In this document: in pieces, positions 19,773 through 33,003 of the stretch
How positions within the stretch are numbered: the stretch's first letter is position 1
Layout of the letters: each line of letters begins with the position of its first letter
Origin: Stappia sp.
GTDB taxonomy: Bacteria > Pseudomonadota > Alphaproteobacteria > Rhizobiales > Stappiaceae
Reading direction: 5' to 3'
Assembly: GCF_040110915.1 (NCBI RefSeq)
Contig: NZ_CP157793.1
Location: forward strand, 3,050,939-3,114,938
DNA length: 64,000 bases
The notes under the pieces: model-generated
Told to the model about the DNA's origin: nothing
The model's input: the letters and a program-made list of their open reading frames with translations, nothing else
Database searches by the model: none
Translations under genes and position numbers: made by a program

Positions 19773-19864
19773 AGACCCGCGCCCCATGGCGTTTCATGGA
19801 TCGCGCGGAAGGGGCGACGGCCGCACCAGACGGAGCCGGACCCGTCCGCGAGGGAGGACGCTTT

Positions 19865-20680
19865 ATGGATTTGGTTGGGGAGTACCGGATTTTTGCGGCT
19901 CGGGCCGCGGTCTGGGATGCGTTGAACGACGCGGATGTTCTGCGTCGGTGTATTCCGGGGTGCAAGGATCTGGAGAAGGTCTCGGACACGGAGATGACGG
20001 CGACGGTTGTCGCGAAGATCGGCCCGGTGAAGGCGACGTTCAAGGGCGGGGTGACGCTTGAGAACCTGAACCCGCCGGAGAGCTACACGATCGTGGGCGA
20101 GGGCAAGGGCGGTGTCGCGGGCTTTGCCAAGGGCTCGGCGGACGTGCATCTGGCCGAGGAGGCTGCGGAAGAGGCGGGCGACGCCGGCTCCGGTGCAGGC
20201 GCCGATGCGGGTCCGGTGACGGTTCTGACCTACAAGGTGCATGCGCAGGTGGGGGGCAAGCTGGCGCAATTGGGCAGCCGGCTGATCGTGTCGACGTCGC
20301 GCAAGATGGCGGACGAGTTCTTCAGCGCGTTCAAGGAGATCGTGGAGGGCGACGGCGCGGCGGCCGGGGAGACGGCGGCCGGGGATGGCGCGGCGACGGC
20401 GGCTTCCGCGACCGCTGCGACGACGGCCGCGACCGACACGGCCGAGGCCGCGACCGAAACGCAGGAGAGCATGACGGAGCGGGTGTCGCAGTCTGTGTCG
20501 GAGGCGGCGCATGCGGTCGAGGAGCGTGTGGAGCACGCGGCGGAGGATCTCGGCAAGGCGGCGCATGAGGTGGAGGAACGGGTCGAACAGGCGGCCGAAC
20601 GCGGCTTTCTGGGCGGCCCGATGATGTGGGGCCTGATCGCGCTGGCCGGTCTGATCGCGCTTCTGGCGCTCTTGAGCTGA
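19865..20680 (+). CDS. coxG: CoxG-like SRPBCC membrane-anchored protein
   Basis: A 271-residue protein. Residues 1-150 form a CoxG/SRPBCC domain (MDLVGEYRIFAARAAVWDAL, then RRCIPGCKDLEKVSD and KGGVTLENLNPPESY). A low-complexity Ala/Thr/Glu linker and a helical segment with two similar HAVEERVEHAAE / HEVEERVEQAAE units follow, then a C-terminal membrane anchor (MMWGLIALAGLIALLALL). CoxG proteins accompany molybdenum hydroxylases of the CO dehydrogenase type and are thought to tether the enzyme to the membrane. It starts the cox-type cluster; a GAGGGAGGAC ribosome binding site precedes the ATG, and the same GAGGGAGGA motif recurs before coxS and coxL. Confidence 0.88.
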   Translation: MDLVGEYRIFAARAAVWDALNDADVLRRCIPGCKDLEKVSDTEMTATVVAKIGPVKATFKGGVTLENLNPPESYTIVGEGKGGVAGFAKGSADVHLAEEAAEEAGDAGSGAGADAGPVTVLTYKVHAQVGGKLAQLGSRLIVSTSRKMADEFFSAFKEIVEGDGAAAGETAAGDGAATAASATAATTAATDTAEAATETQESMTERVSQSVSEAAHAVEERVEHAAEDLGKAAHEVEERVEQAAERGFLGGPMMWGLIALAGLIALLALLS

Positions 20681-21029
20681 GGTCGCGCGCCCCGGTGCCC
20701 CCCGTGTCCCCGGTGCCCCCGTGTCCCCGGTTCCCGCTGCCCCCGAGGGCGCCGGGCCGCCGGCCGGGCCGGACACCGGGTCCCGGGTCGGACACCGAGT
20801 TGAAGTGTGGATGGGTCGACGCGTGGACGGGACGAGGGTGCGAAGCATGCCGGGCCTGAGCGCAGGACAGAGGACCGGAGCGACGGGCCAGCGCGACGGG
20901 CCTGCGCGACGGGCCAGCGCGATGGGCCGGGGATCGAGGACCGGGACCGGCCTGACCGGATATCGGGCCTGACCGGATATCGGGCCTGAACGAGAGAGAC
21001 CGAACGAGGGTTAACGAGGGAGGATGCGC
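20681..21029. repeat. coxG-coxS spacer made of short tandem repeats
   Basis: This 349-bp spacer contains three unrelated repeat blocks. At 20691-20745 there are C-rich repeats around CCCCGTGTCCCCGGTGC. At 20881-20919 there are three copies of a 13-bp unit CGACGGGCCAGCG (one base change in the second), plus a partial fourth. At 20951-20984 there are two exact copies of a 17-bp unit CCTGACCGGATATCGGG. No gene is seen. Confidence 0.8.
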
Positions 21030-21518
<489 letters not shown>

Positions 21519-21888
21519 GCCGGCGGCGCCCGGCCGGGACGGCCCGGACGAACCCGGGACGGACGGGGCGCGCTGCAGGCATACCGGCAAGAGAGCGCCG
21601 TTGGAGGACGGCGCCCCTGGACGGTGACGGCCCTGGAGGAAACCCCGCGCGTCTTCGGAAGAGCCTCTTCGGAAGAGCATCTGCGGAGGAGCCTCCGGGG
21701 AGGCGCGGCGGGAGGAGACGGCGGCGCGCGCCGGGGGGCGCGAGGGCCGCAGGCGGAGACGCCACACAGGTGAGCCACACAGGCACGCCACACAGGCGAG
21801 CCGGACAGGTGAGCCAAACAGGCACGCCGGAGACGGAGGACGCGATGCTGCGCCCCGGAGCCGGTCAGGACCCTTGAGGGAGGATGCA
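21519..21888. other. coxS-coxL spacer, 370 bp, no gene seen
   Basis: A long GC-rich gap inside what should be one transcript. Its last third holds a five-copy 13-bp repeat array (21763-21827). No credible reading frame with a ribosome binding site was found; the overlapping open frames look like GC-driven noise. Confidence 0.6.
21763..21827. repeat. 13-bp tandem repeat, 5 copies, in the coxS-coxL spacer
   Basis: Five consecutive 13-bp units starting at 21763, 21776, 21789, 21802 and 21815. They follow the pattern CACACAGG(T/C)(G/A)(A/C)GC; units 4 and 5 have small changes (CGGACAGG, CAAACAGG). The unit length equals that of the arrays at 4605 and 20881, but the sequences differ. Confidence 0.85.
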
Positions 21889-24258
<2,370 letters not shown>

Positions 24259-24432
24259 GGCGCTCAAGCCCCCGCGGCCGGCCCGGGTCGGTCGCGGGGA
24301 GGAGCGCCACGACGACAGCACGGATGATGTGCCGGTCGGTCCGGCAAGCCCCATTGAGGAAGGCTCACAGGGCAAGCCTCACGGGAGACGGGCCATCCGG
24401 CGAAGACGGGATCAGGGTGAGGAGACCCGAGG

Positions 24433-25236
24433 ATGTATGAGACCAGCTACCACCGGGCGACGAGCGTGGCCGACGCGGCGGCGAAGCTTGCGGCCAGCGA
24501 CGAGGGCAAGATCCTGGCCGGCGGGCAGACGCTGCTGCCGACGATGAAGCAGCGGCTTGCCGCGCCCTCCCATGTGATCGACGTGCGCCACATCGCCGAC
24601 ATGGCCGGCATTGCCGAGACCGGCGCGGGCGGGGTGCGCATCGGCGCGGCGACGACCCATGCCGAGGTGGCCACCTCGCAGATCGTCCAGCGTCTGCTGC
24701 CGGGGCTCGCAAGCCTTGCCGGCCACATCGGCGATCCGCATGTGCGCCACATGGGAACGATCGGCGGCTCGCTCGCCAACAACGACCCGGCCGCCGACTA
24801 TCCCGCCGCCGCCCTTGCGCTCGGCGCGACGATCCACACCGACAGGCGCCAGATCGCGGCCGAGGACTTCTTCACCGGCCTGTTCGAGACCGCGCTCGAC
24901 GACACCGAGATCGTCACCGCGGTGGAGATCCCGGCCGCCACAACTTGCGCCTACGCCAAATACCCCAACCCCGCCTCGCGCTACGCCATGGTCGGCGTCT
25001 TCGTGGCGAGGACCGACGCGGGCGTGCGCGTCGCGGTGACGGGCGCCGGCGCCGACGGCGTCTTCCGCCACACAGGCCTGGAAACAGCCCTTGAGGCCGA
25101 CTTCTCACCCGACGCCATCGCCGGCGTGACCACCGACGCAAACGGCCTGCTCGCCGACATCCACGGCTCCGCCGACTACCGCGCCCACCTCATCACCGTC
25201 ATGGCAAAACGCGCCGTAAACGCCTGCAAACCCTGA
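24433..25236 (+). CDS. coxM: Molybdenum hydroxylase medium subunit, FAD-binding (CoxM-like)
   Basis: A 267-residue FAD subunit. It begins MYETSYHRATSVADA, as usual for CoxM, with FAD-binding motifs LAGGQTLLPTMKQRL and GTIGGSLANNDPAADYP. A C-terminal CO dehydrogenase flavoprotein domain follows (MVGVFVARTDAGVRV onward). It takes electrons from the iron-sulfur subunit and passes them to an acceptor. It is the last gene of the coxG-S-L-M cluster; the 174-bp gap after coxL holds no gene. The order S-L-M with G first differs from the M-S-L order of classical form I operons. Confidence 0.92.
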   Translation: MYETSYHRATSVADAAAKLAASDEGKILAGGQTLLPTMKQRLAAPSHVIDVRHIADMAGIAETGAGGVRIGAATTHAEVATSQIVQRLLPGLASLAGHIGDPHVRHMGTIGGSLANNDPAADYPAAALALGATIHTDRRQIAAEDFFTGLFETALDDTEIVTAVEIPAATTCAYAKYPNPASRYAMVGVFVARTDAGVRVAVTGAGADGVFRHTGLETALEADFSPDAIAGVTTDANGLLADIHGSADYRAHLITVMAKRAVNACKP

Positions 25237-25243
25237 AACAAAT

Positions 25244-25275
25244 CCCCCGGCCCGGACAAAACCCCGGGCCAGGGG
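25244..25275. terminator. Hairpin between convergent coxM and dmdA-like genes
   Basis: A 12-bp GC-rich stem with one mismatch (CCCCCGGCCCGG at 25244-25255 against 25264-25275) and an 8-nt loop, placed 8 bp after the coxM stop. No T-run follows, so confidence is moderate. Confidence 0.42.
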
Positions 25276-25314
25276 AAGCAGGTGCGGCGGGGCGCAGGCG
25301 AGCGGGTCTCGACG

Positions 25315-26463
25315 TCAGGCGTGTCCCGTCGGGCTGTCCGTCTTCGGATCGTAGAACGGCTTCGGGACAACGCTTGCCCCGCGCACGCCGTCCGGCATCG
25401 CGACCTCCAGACGCGTTCCGAGCGCCGCGTGCGCCGTGCCGACCAGCGCCAGCGCGATGTTCTTCTCAAGGCGCGGCGAGTGAACCGCCGAGGTCAGCGT
25501 ACCGACCGGGTCTCCGTCGGATCGAACCTGCCAGAAGGTGGTGTTCGGGCCCGGAAGCGGAGGCCCGTCGATCTCCAGCCCGACCTGTCGGCGGCGCACG
25601 CCCTCTGCCCTGATCCGCCGCAAGGCCGCCTTGCCGATGAAGGGCGCCTCCATGTCGAGATCGACCAGCCGGTCGAGCCCGAGTTCGAACGGATTGGTGG
25701 TCATGTCCATGTCCGCGCGATAGGAGAGCATCCCCGCCTCGATCCGGCGGATCGCGGAGGTATGGCCGGGCCGGAGACCGAGCGGCTGACCGGCGGCCAT
25801 GATCTTTTCCCAAAGCGCATCGCCCTTGCTGCCATCGCACAGATAGAGCTCGTAGCCGAGCTCGTTCGACCAGCCGGTGCGCGAGACCACCAGGGGGATG
25901 CCGTCCAGATCGACCTCGCGCAGCCCGAAGTACTTCAGATCCTTGAGCCGGTCGCCGAACAGCGCGCGCAGCACGGCCGCCGATTTCGGGCCCTGCAGTT
26001 GCAGGGGCGAGACGTCGGGTTCGTGGATGTGCACGTCCATGCCGGCATGGACCGCAAGCCCCTGCGCCCACAGCAGGATATCGCTGTCGGAGAGCGACAG
26101 CCAGAAGCGCTCCTCGCCGAGACGCAGCAGGACGGGATCGTTGAGGATCCCGCCGTCGGGACCGGTGATCAGCACGTATTTGCACTGCCCGACCGAAAGC
26201 CGCGAAAGGTTGCGCGGCGTCAGCATCTGCACGAAGCGCGCCGCATCGGGCCCTGAAATCTCGACCTGACGCTCGACGGCGACGTCGCACAGGATCGCGT
26301 CATGGACGAGGGCGTGAAAATTGGCGACCGGATCTCCGAAGTCGCGCGGAATATACATGTGATTGTAGACCGAGAAACCCCTGGCGCCCCAGCGCAGGGT
26401 CGCGTCGAAAAAGGGCGACCTGCGGATCTGCGCGCCAAAGCCCGGAGCGGCTGTGCTCGCCAT
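25315..26463 (-). CDS. DmdA/GcvT-family methyltransferase (dimethylsulfoniopropionate demethylase-like)
   Basis: A 382-residue tetrahydrofolate-dependent aminomethyltransferase-fold protein. Segments such as CDVAVERQVEISGPDA, GGILNDPVLLRL, EPDVSPLQLQGPKSA, SRTGWSNELGYELY and GMLSYRADM fit the DmdA branch, which demethylates dimethylsulfoniopropionate and moves the methyl group to tetrahydrofolate, better than the glycine-cleavage T protein. Similar proteins act on glycine betaine or other methylated compounds, so the substrate is not certain. The ATG at 26463 follows CGGGAGGATGAC. It is a single gene: no other DMSP catabolism genes (dmdBCD) or one-carbon genes are next to it. It converges on coxM. 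Confidence 0.75.
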   Translation of the reverse strand: MASTAAPGFGAQIRRSPFFDATLRWGARGFSVYNHMYIPRDFGDPVANFHALVHDAILCDVAVERQVEISGPDAARFVQMLTPRNLSRLSVGQCKYVLITGPDGGILNDPVLLRLGEERFWLSLSDSDILLWAQGLAVHAGMDVHIHEPDVSPLQLQGPKSAAVLRALFGDRLKDLKYFGLREVDLDGIPLVVSRTGWSNELGYELYLCDGSKGDALWEKIMAAGQPLGLRPGHTSAIRRIEAGMLSYRADMDMTTNPFELGLDRLVDLDMEAPFIGKAALRRIRAEGVRRRQVGLEIDGPPLPGPNTTFWQVRSDGDPVGTLTSAVHSPRLEKNIALALVGTAHAALGTRLEVAMPDGVRGASVVPKPFYDPKTDSPTGHA

Positions 26464-26539
26464 GTCATCCTCCCGTTGCGTGTGTTTTATTCGCGTCTAC
26501 GCGTCATCGCCCACGGGAGATTTGTAGCGGAACCTCCGC

Positions 26540-27319
26540 TCAACCGGCCGCCGGAACGCGCAGGATCACCGGGCATCTGGCCGCTTCGACGAGACGGTCC
26601 AGGACGCGCGGATCGCGCTCTTCCGTCGCGAGCACGACGCCTTCCGGGCCGAGCCGGTCGAGCGCGGCGACCAGTCCCTGCGCGCCGCGATAGGCGCGAA
26701 TGTCGGGACGCGGCCCGGGGCGCGCATCGAACCAGGCGGCGACCCGCGCCTCCTCGCCGGCCGCCGCCAGCACGATCAGGTGCCTGCCGAGCGCGCGCGC
26801 GAGGTCGGCCGCGAAGGCCGGCGGATCAATGCCGGCGCCCAGCGCCAGAACGAGGTCGGCCCCGGCGCGCGCCGCATCCTGTCGTCCATGGTATCTCAGA
26901 TGCCGGAAGCCGAGAACCGCGAAATCCCCGGCCGCGGCCGCCGTGCGCATGGCGTCGGGAAGCCGCCCGGTCAGGATGCGCACCGCGTCGGCCGGTGCAG
27001 GTTGGGACAGGCGGGCGAGATCGCGCTCGAAGCGGCGGGCGTCCGCCTCGAAGGCGCGCAGCATGGCCGCGCCGCTCATCCGGGGCACGGGGCGGCCGCC
27101 ATAGCCCAGAAGACGCGCGCCGGGATGCGTCGCCGCATCGAGAACCGCCTGATCGCGCACCAGAACGCCCTGCAACTCCGCGCCCGTCATGCGGGCGAGC
27201 GCGGCGGCGAGCGCCAGAGCGGCTTCGGCGTCGGCATGGCAACTCGCGGCGACCACCACGCGCAGGCGCGCCGCCGACCCTCCGGCACCTGCCTCAGGAT
27301 GCGCCCTGTCGTCCGTCAT
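26540..27319 (-). CDS. Usp-like hypothetical protein paired with the Lon-like protease
   Basis: A 259-residue soluble protein with no full-length family recognised. The N-terminal part (VVVAASCHADAEAALALAAA, then GAELQGVLVRDQAVLDAA) has the strand-helix pattern of a universal-stress-like nucleotide-binding fold. The C-terminal half repeats a similar alternation, with LIVLAAAGEEARV and GVVLATEERDPRVLDRLVE, ending in CPVILRVPAA, also Usp-like. It may be two degenerate Usp domains. Its start (ATG at 27319) overlaps the end of the upstream lon-like gene by 26 bp, so the two are translationally coupled and may work together. Function is unknown. Confidence 0.72.
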   Translation of the reverse strand: MTDDRAHPEAGAGGSAARLRVVVAASCHADAEAALALAAALARMTGAELQGVLVRDQAVLDAATHPGARLLGYGGRPVPRMSGAAMLRAFEADARRFERDLARLSQPAPADAVRILTGRLPDAMRTAAAAGDFAVLGFRHLRYHGRQDAARAGADLVLALGAGIDPPAFAADLARALGRHLIVLAAAGEEARVAAWFDARPGPRPDIRAYRGAQGLVAALDRLGPEGVVLATEERDPRVLDRLVEAARCPVILRVPAAG

Positions 27320-29753
27320 GACGCCCCTCCCCGGCAAACCGCCTGCGAATGTCGGCAAACCCTGTCAACCGCTCCTCCACCCGGCGGTTGACGCTGCCGG
27401 GCGGATAGGTCCCGTCGTCGCCGCGCACGCCCGCGGGACAGCCGGTCAGTTCCTCCAGCGCGTCGTCGATCGTGGTGAGGGGCACGATCCGGAAGTCGCC
27501 TGCCGCGACCGCCTCAACCACCCTTTCGCGCAGGCACAGGTTCTTGACGTTGGCCGCCGGGATCAGCACCCCCTGCCGCCCGGTCAGACCGCGCGCGGCG
27601 CAGATGTCGAAGAAGCCTTCGATCTTCTCGTTCACCCCGCCGATCGCCTGGATGTCGCCGAACTGATTGACCGAGCCGGTGATCGCCAGCGACTGGTCGA
27701 TCGGCGCCTCGGCCAGCGACGACAGGAGCGCGACGAGCTCGGCGGCCGAGGCGCTGTCGCCGTCGACGCCGCCGTAGCTTTGCTCGAAGACGAGGCTCGC
27801 CCACAAGGACATGGGCGCCTTGGTGGCATAGGTCGCGGCGAGATAGCCCTGCAGGATCAGGATGCCCTTGGAATGCAGCGGGCCACCGAGATCGGTCTCG
27901 CGCTCGATGTCGACCACCTTGCCGCTCCCGGGCCGCGTGCGCGCGGTCAGGCGGGACGGCCGGCCGAAGGCAAATCCCCCGATCTGCAGCACGGACAAGG
28001 CGTTGATCTGACCCGTATGCTGCCCGTCCGTGTCGATCAGCACCGTGTCGCGGGTGATCATCTCCTGATCGAGATCCCGCAACCGGCCGGCGCGCCGCTC
28101 GCGCTCGGCGACGACCGTGTCGATGTCCCGCGCGCCGATGGTCGCGGCCGAGCGCTGGTCGGCCCAATAGTCGGCCTCGCGCACCAGATCCGACAGATGG
28201 TCGGTGTTGAGCGTCAGCCGCTCCGCGTCGCCCGTCGCCCGGACGCTTTCCTGGAAGAGCCGCAGCACCGCGCCCGCGTCCAGCGCGCGGGTCTTCGCCT
28301 GTCGCGCCAGATCGCCGATCAGGCGGGCATAGCCGGCCTTCGCGCTGGCATCGAGCGCCAGACGGTCGCTGAAGTCGGCGGCCAGCTTGAACAGATGCGG
28401 AAAATCGGGATCGAGCGCCGACAGAAGATAGTAGTGCAGCCGCTCCCCGATCAGCACCACGCGGGTCCGCAGCGGCACCGGGTCGGGATCGAGCGACACG
28501 GTCGAGATCAGGCTCAGCCGCTCGCCCGGAGAAAAGATCGCGATCTCGCCGCTGCGCAGGCAGCGCTTGAGCGCGTCCCAGGCCATCGGTTCCAGCAGCA
28601 CCTGCCGGGCATCCAGGATCAGATAGCCGCCGTTGGCGCGATGCAGCGCGCCGGGCCGGATCATCGTGAAATTGGTGACCAGCGCGCCCATCTGCGAGGC
28701 ATATTCGATCCGCCCGATCAGATTGGCGAGCGTCGGCAGGTCCTCGGCCACAACCGGCGCGCCCTCGCCCACCCCCTCGCCCCCGGCCCCATCGTGGGAA
28801 ACCATCACATTGACCGTGTAGCGCTGGAACTGCGGCTTGGCGAAATGCCGGGTGTTGGCGACCGGGAAGGTGCCGGCCTCCGCGCCGTCCTCACGCATCA
28901 GGAACAGTTCGGCGTTGTCGATCAGATCCCGGCGCACCGCCTCGAGATAGGCCTCGACCTTTTCGTGGCCGGCAAAGGCCTGGCTGACCCCGGCAATCGC
29001 CGCGTCCACGCCCTCGCGCGCCAGCGACTGGTTCAGTTCCTCGACCTGGCGGCGATGCTCCTTCTGCTGGCCGGGCACCGACTGCAGCGCTTCCGACAGT
29101 TCCTTCTGCGTTTCCTCCATCGCCGCCTCGAAGGCGGCCTGCTCCGCATCGTCAAGCGCGCGGTAGGCCTCTTGCGACAGCACCTCGCCGTCCTTCAGCG
29201 CGGCGAAGGTGAAGCCCATCGGGGTGCGCAGAATGGCCACGTTGCGCGCCCGCGCCTTCTTGAAAACCGCGCCCATCGCCTCTTCATGGGCTTGCGAGAA
29301 GGTTTCCTCGATGGCGCGCCGGCGCGCCTGATAGTCCTCGGACTCAAACAGCGCCGGGATCTCGTTCGCCAGATCGTCGACGAGCGTTTCCATCGCACGG
29401 CGCAGGGCGACGGCCCGCCCGGGCGGCAGGTCGATGGCGGTCGGCTTGTGCGGCGCTTCGAAGTTGTTGACATAGACCCAGTCGCGGGGGCGCGGGCGGG
29501 CTGCCGCCGCCTGCCCCAGAATCTCGCGGGTGATGGCATGACGGCCGCTGCCGGGACGCCCGAGCACGAAGGCGTTGAAGTCGGAATGCGGGATCGTCGC
29601 CGCCATGTGCAGCGTGTCGACGGCGCGGTCCTGTCCGAGCCAGCCCGTGGGCTCCGGCAGGCTTTCGGTGGTGTCGAAGTCGAAGTCCGCCCGCGACACG
29701 GCGGGACGCAGCGCCTCCTCGGAAAGGGGCGTGCGGCCGGTCGGCCCGGTCAT
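27294..29753 (-). CDS. Lon-like protease, LonC/AAA_32 type
   Basis: An 819-residue Lon-related protease. The C-terminal serine protease domain has the catalytic dyad Ser667 (VDGDSASAAEL) and Lys710 (GGVNEKIEGFF), 43 residues apart as in Lon. The N-terminal ATPase-like part has a degenerate Walker A, LGRPGSGRHAI, in which the Lys is replaced. A long charged helical insert (residues about 130-240) and HRANGGYLILDARQVLLEP fit the AAA_32 group. Relatives such as LonC act without ATP or with weak ATPase, so this may be an ATP-independent protease. It lacks the classical Lon N-domain. It forms an operon with the Usp-like gene downstream and is divergent from katG. Confidence 0.85.
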   Translation of the reverse strand: MTGPTGRTPLSEEALRPAVSRADFDFDTTESLPEPTGWLGQDRAVDTLHMAATIPHSDFNAFVLGRPGSGRHAITREILGQAAAARPRPRDWVYVNNFEAPHKPTAIDLPPGRAVALRRAMETLVDDLANEIPALFESEDYQARRRAIEETFSQAHEEAMGAVFKKARARNVAILRTPMGFTFAALKDGEVLSQEAYRALDDAEQAAFEAAMEETQKELSEALQSVPGQQKEHRRQVEELNQSLAREGVDAAIAGVSQAFAGHEKVEAYLEAVRRDLIDNAELFLMREDGAEAGTFPVANTRHFAKPQFQRYTVNVMVSHDGAGGEGVGEGAPVVAEDLPTLANLIGRIEYASQMGALVTNFTMIRPGALHRANGGYLILDARQVLLEPMAWDALKRCLRSGEIAIFSPGERLSLISTVSLDPDPVPLRTRVVLIGERLHYYLLSALDPDFPHLFKLAADFSDRLALDASAKAGYARLIGDLARQAKTRALDAGAVLRLFQESVRATGDAERLTLNTDHLSDLVREADYWADQRSAATIGARDIDTVVAERERRAGRLRDLDQEMITRDTVLIDTDGQHTGQINALSVLQIGGFAFGRPSRLTARTRPGSGKVVDIERETDLGGPLHSKGILILQGYLAATYATKAPMSLWASLVFEQSYGGVDGDSASAAELVALLSSLAEAPIDQSLAITGSVNQFGDIQAIGGVNEKIEGFFDICAARGLTGRQGVLIPAANVKNLCLRERVVEAVAAGDFRIVPLTTIDDALEELTGCPAGVRGDDGTYPPGSVNRRVEERLTGFADIRRRFAGEGRHDGRQGAS

Positions 29754-32496
<2,743 letters not shown>

Positions 32497-32541
32497 TCCG
32501 GGGGGCCTTGCTCCACCTGCGAGACAGCACTCACAGACTCG

Positions 32542-32572
32542 CCCGCGGCCATCCCGGCCGCGGGTTTTTTTT
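32542..32572 (+). terminator. Intrinsic terminator of katG
   Basis: A 9-bp GC stem, CCCGCGGCC at 32542-32550 and its complement at 32556-32564, with a 5-nt loop, followed directly by eight T residues (32565-32572). This is a textbook Rho-independent terminator. Confidence 0.95.
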
Positions 32573-32618
32573 AACTGTGCGGAACACGGTCGACGGCGAC
32601 ATCCGGCGCTTCACACGC

Positions 32619-32658
32619 GCGTCACCCCGGACGGAGGCAAAGCCGGAGACCCGGGGCC
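32619..32658 (+). repeat. Interspersed element, copy A
   Basis: Starts GCGTCACCCCGG and ends near GCCGGAGACCCGGGG. It shares this start-and-end layout with copy B (32892) and, inverted, with copies C and D. The type resembles small palindromic intergenic repeats known from alphaproteobacterial genomes, which is inference from pattern. Confidence 0.55.
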
Positions 32659-32738
32659 CATTGGCGCCCTCAGAATTCAAGAGAAGGCCCGTGCGCCCCG
32701 CCTGCCCCGCGCCTCACACCGCCGCTCTGGCAGCGATT

Positions 32739-32778
32739 GGGTACCCGGTCGCGGCTCCGCGTTGCCCGGCATGACGCC
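32739..32778 (-). repeat. Interspersed element, copy C (inverted)
   Basis: Read on the minus strand it starts GCGTCATGCCGGGC and ends ACCGGGTACCC, the same layout as copies A and B with more divergence. Confidence 0.45.
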
Positions 32779-32818
32779 GGTGAGTGGGGTCATCGCCGGG
32801 CCTTGCCGCGCCACTTCG

Positions 32819-32863
32819 GCTCCCCGATCCCGGCTTTCCGCTGCGCTGCAGCCGGGATGACGC
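32819..32863 (-). repeat. Interspersed element, copy D (inverted)
   Basis: Read on the minus strand it starts GCGTCATCCCGGCTGCAGCG and ends AGCCGGGATCGGGGAG. It is the clearest copy, with internal complementarity (CCCGGC with GCCGGG) that could fold in RNA. Confidence 0.55.
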
Positions 32864-32891
32864 CGGTTGGTACACCCGACGCGTCACATTT

Positions 32892-32939
32892 GCGTCACCC
32901 CGGCCAAGCGTCAGCGCGCGCCAGAGCCGGGAGCCGGGG
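32892..32939 (+). repeat. Interspersed element, copy B
   Basis: Starts GCGTCACCCCGGCCAAGCG and ends GAGCCGGGAGCCGGGG, parallel to copy A. Confidence 0.55.
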
Positions 32940-33003
32940 TCGGAGAGGCACGCCCGCTGCGGTGGGCATGCCACGTTGCCGCAAACGCAGCCGCCCCCCC
33001 CGC

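Larger units (their letters stand above)
32497..33003. other. Intergenic region, 507 bp, terminator and dispersed repeats
   Basis: Separates katG from the giant-gene island. It holds the katG terminator (32542-32572) and four copies of one interspersed element, two in each orientation (32619-32658, 32739-32778, 32819-32863, 32892-32939). No gene is seen. Confidence 0.65.

Noticed and set aside
21024..21029. Start of coxS at the ATG at 21024
   Set aside because: It directly abuts the ribosome binding site, while the ATG at 21030 has normal spacing and the same arrangement as coxL.
21763..21827. CRISPR array
   Set aside because: Repeats are contiguous 13-bp units without spacers, and no cas genes are present.
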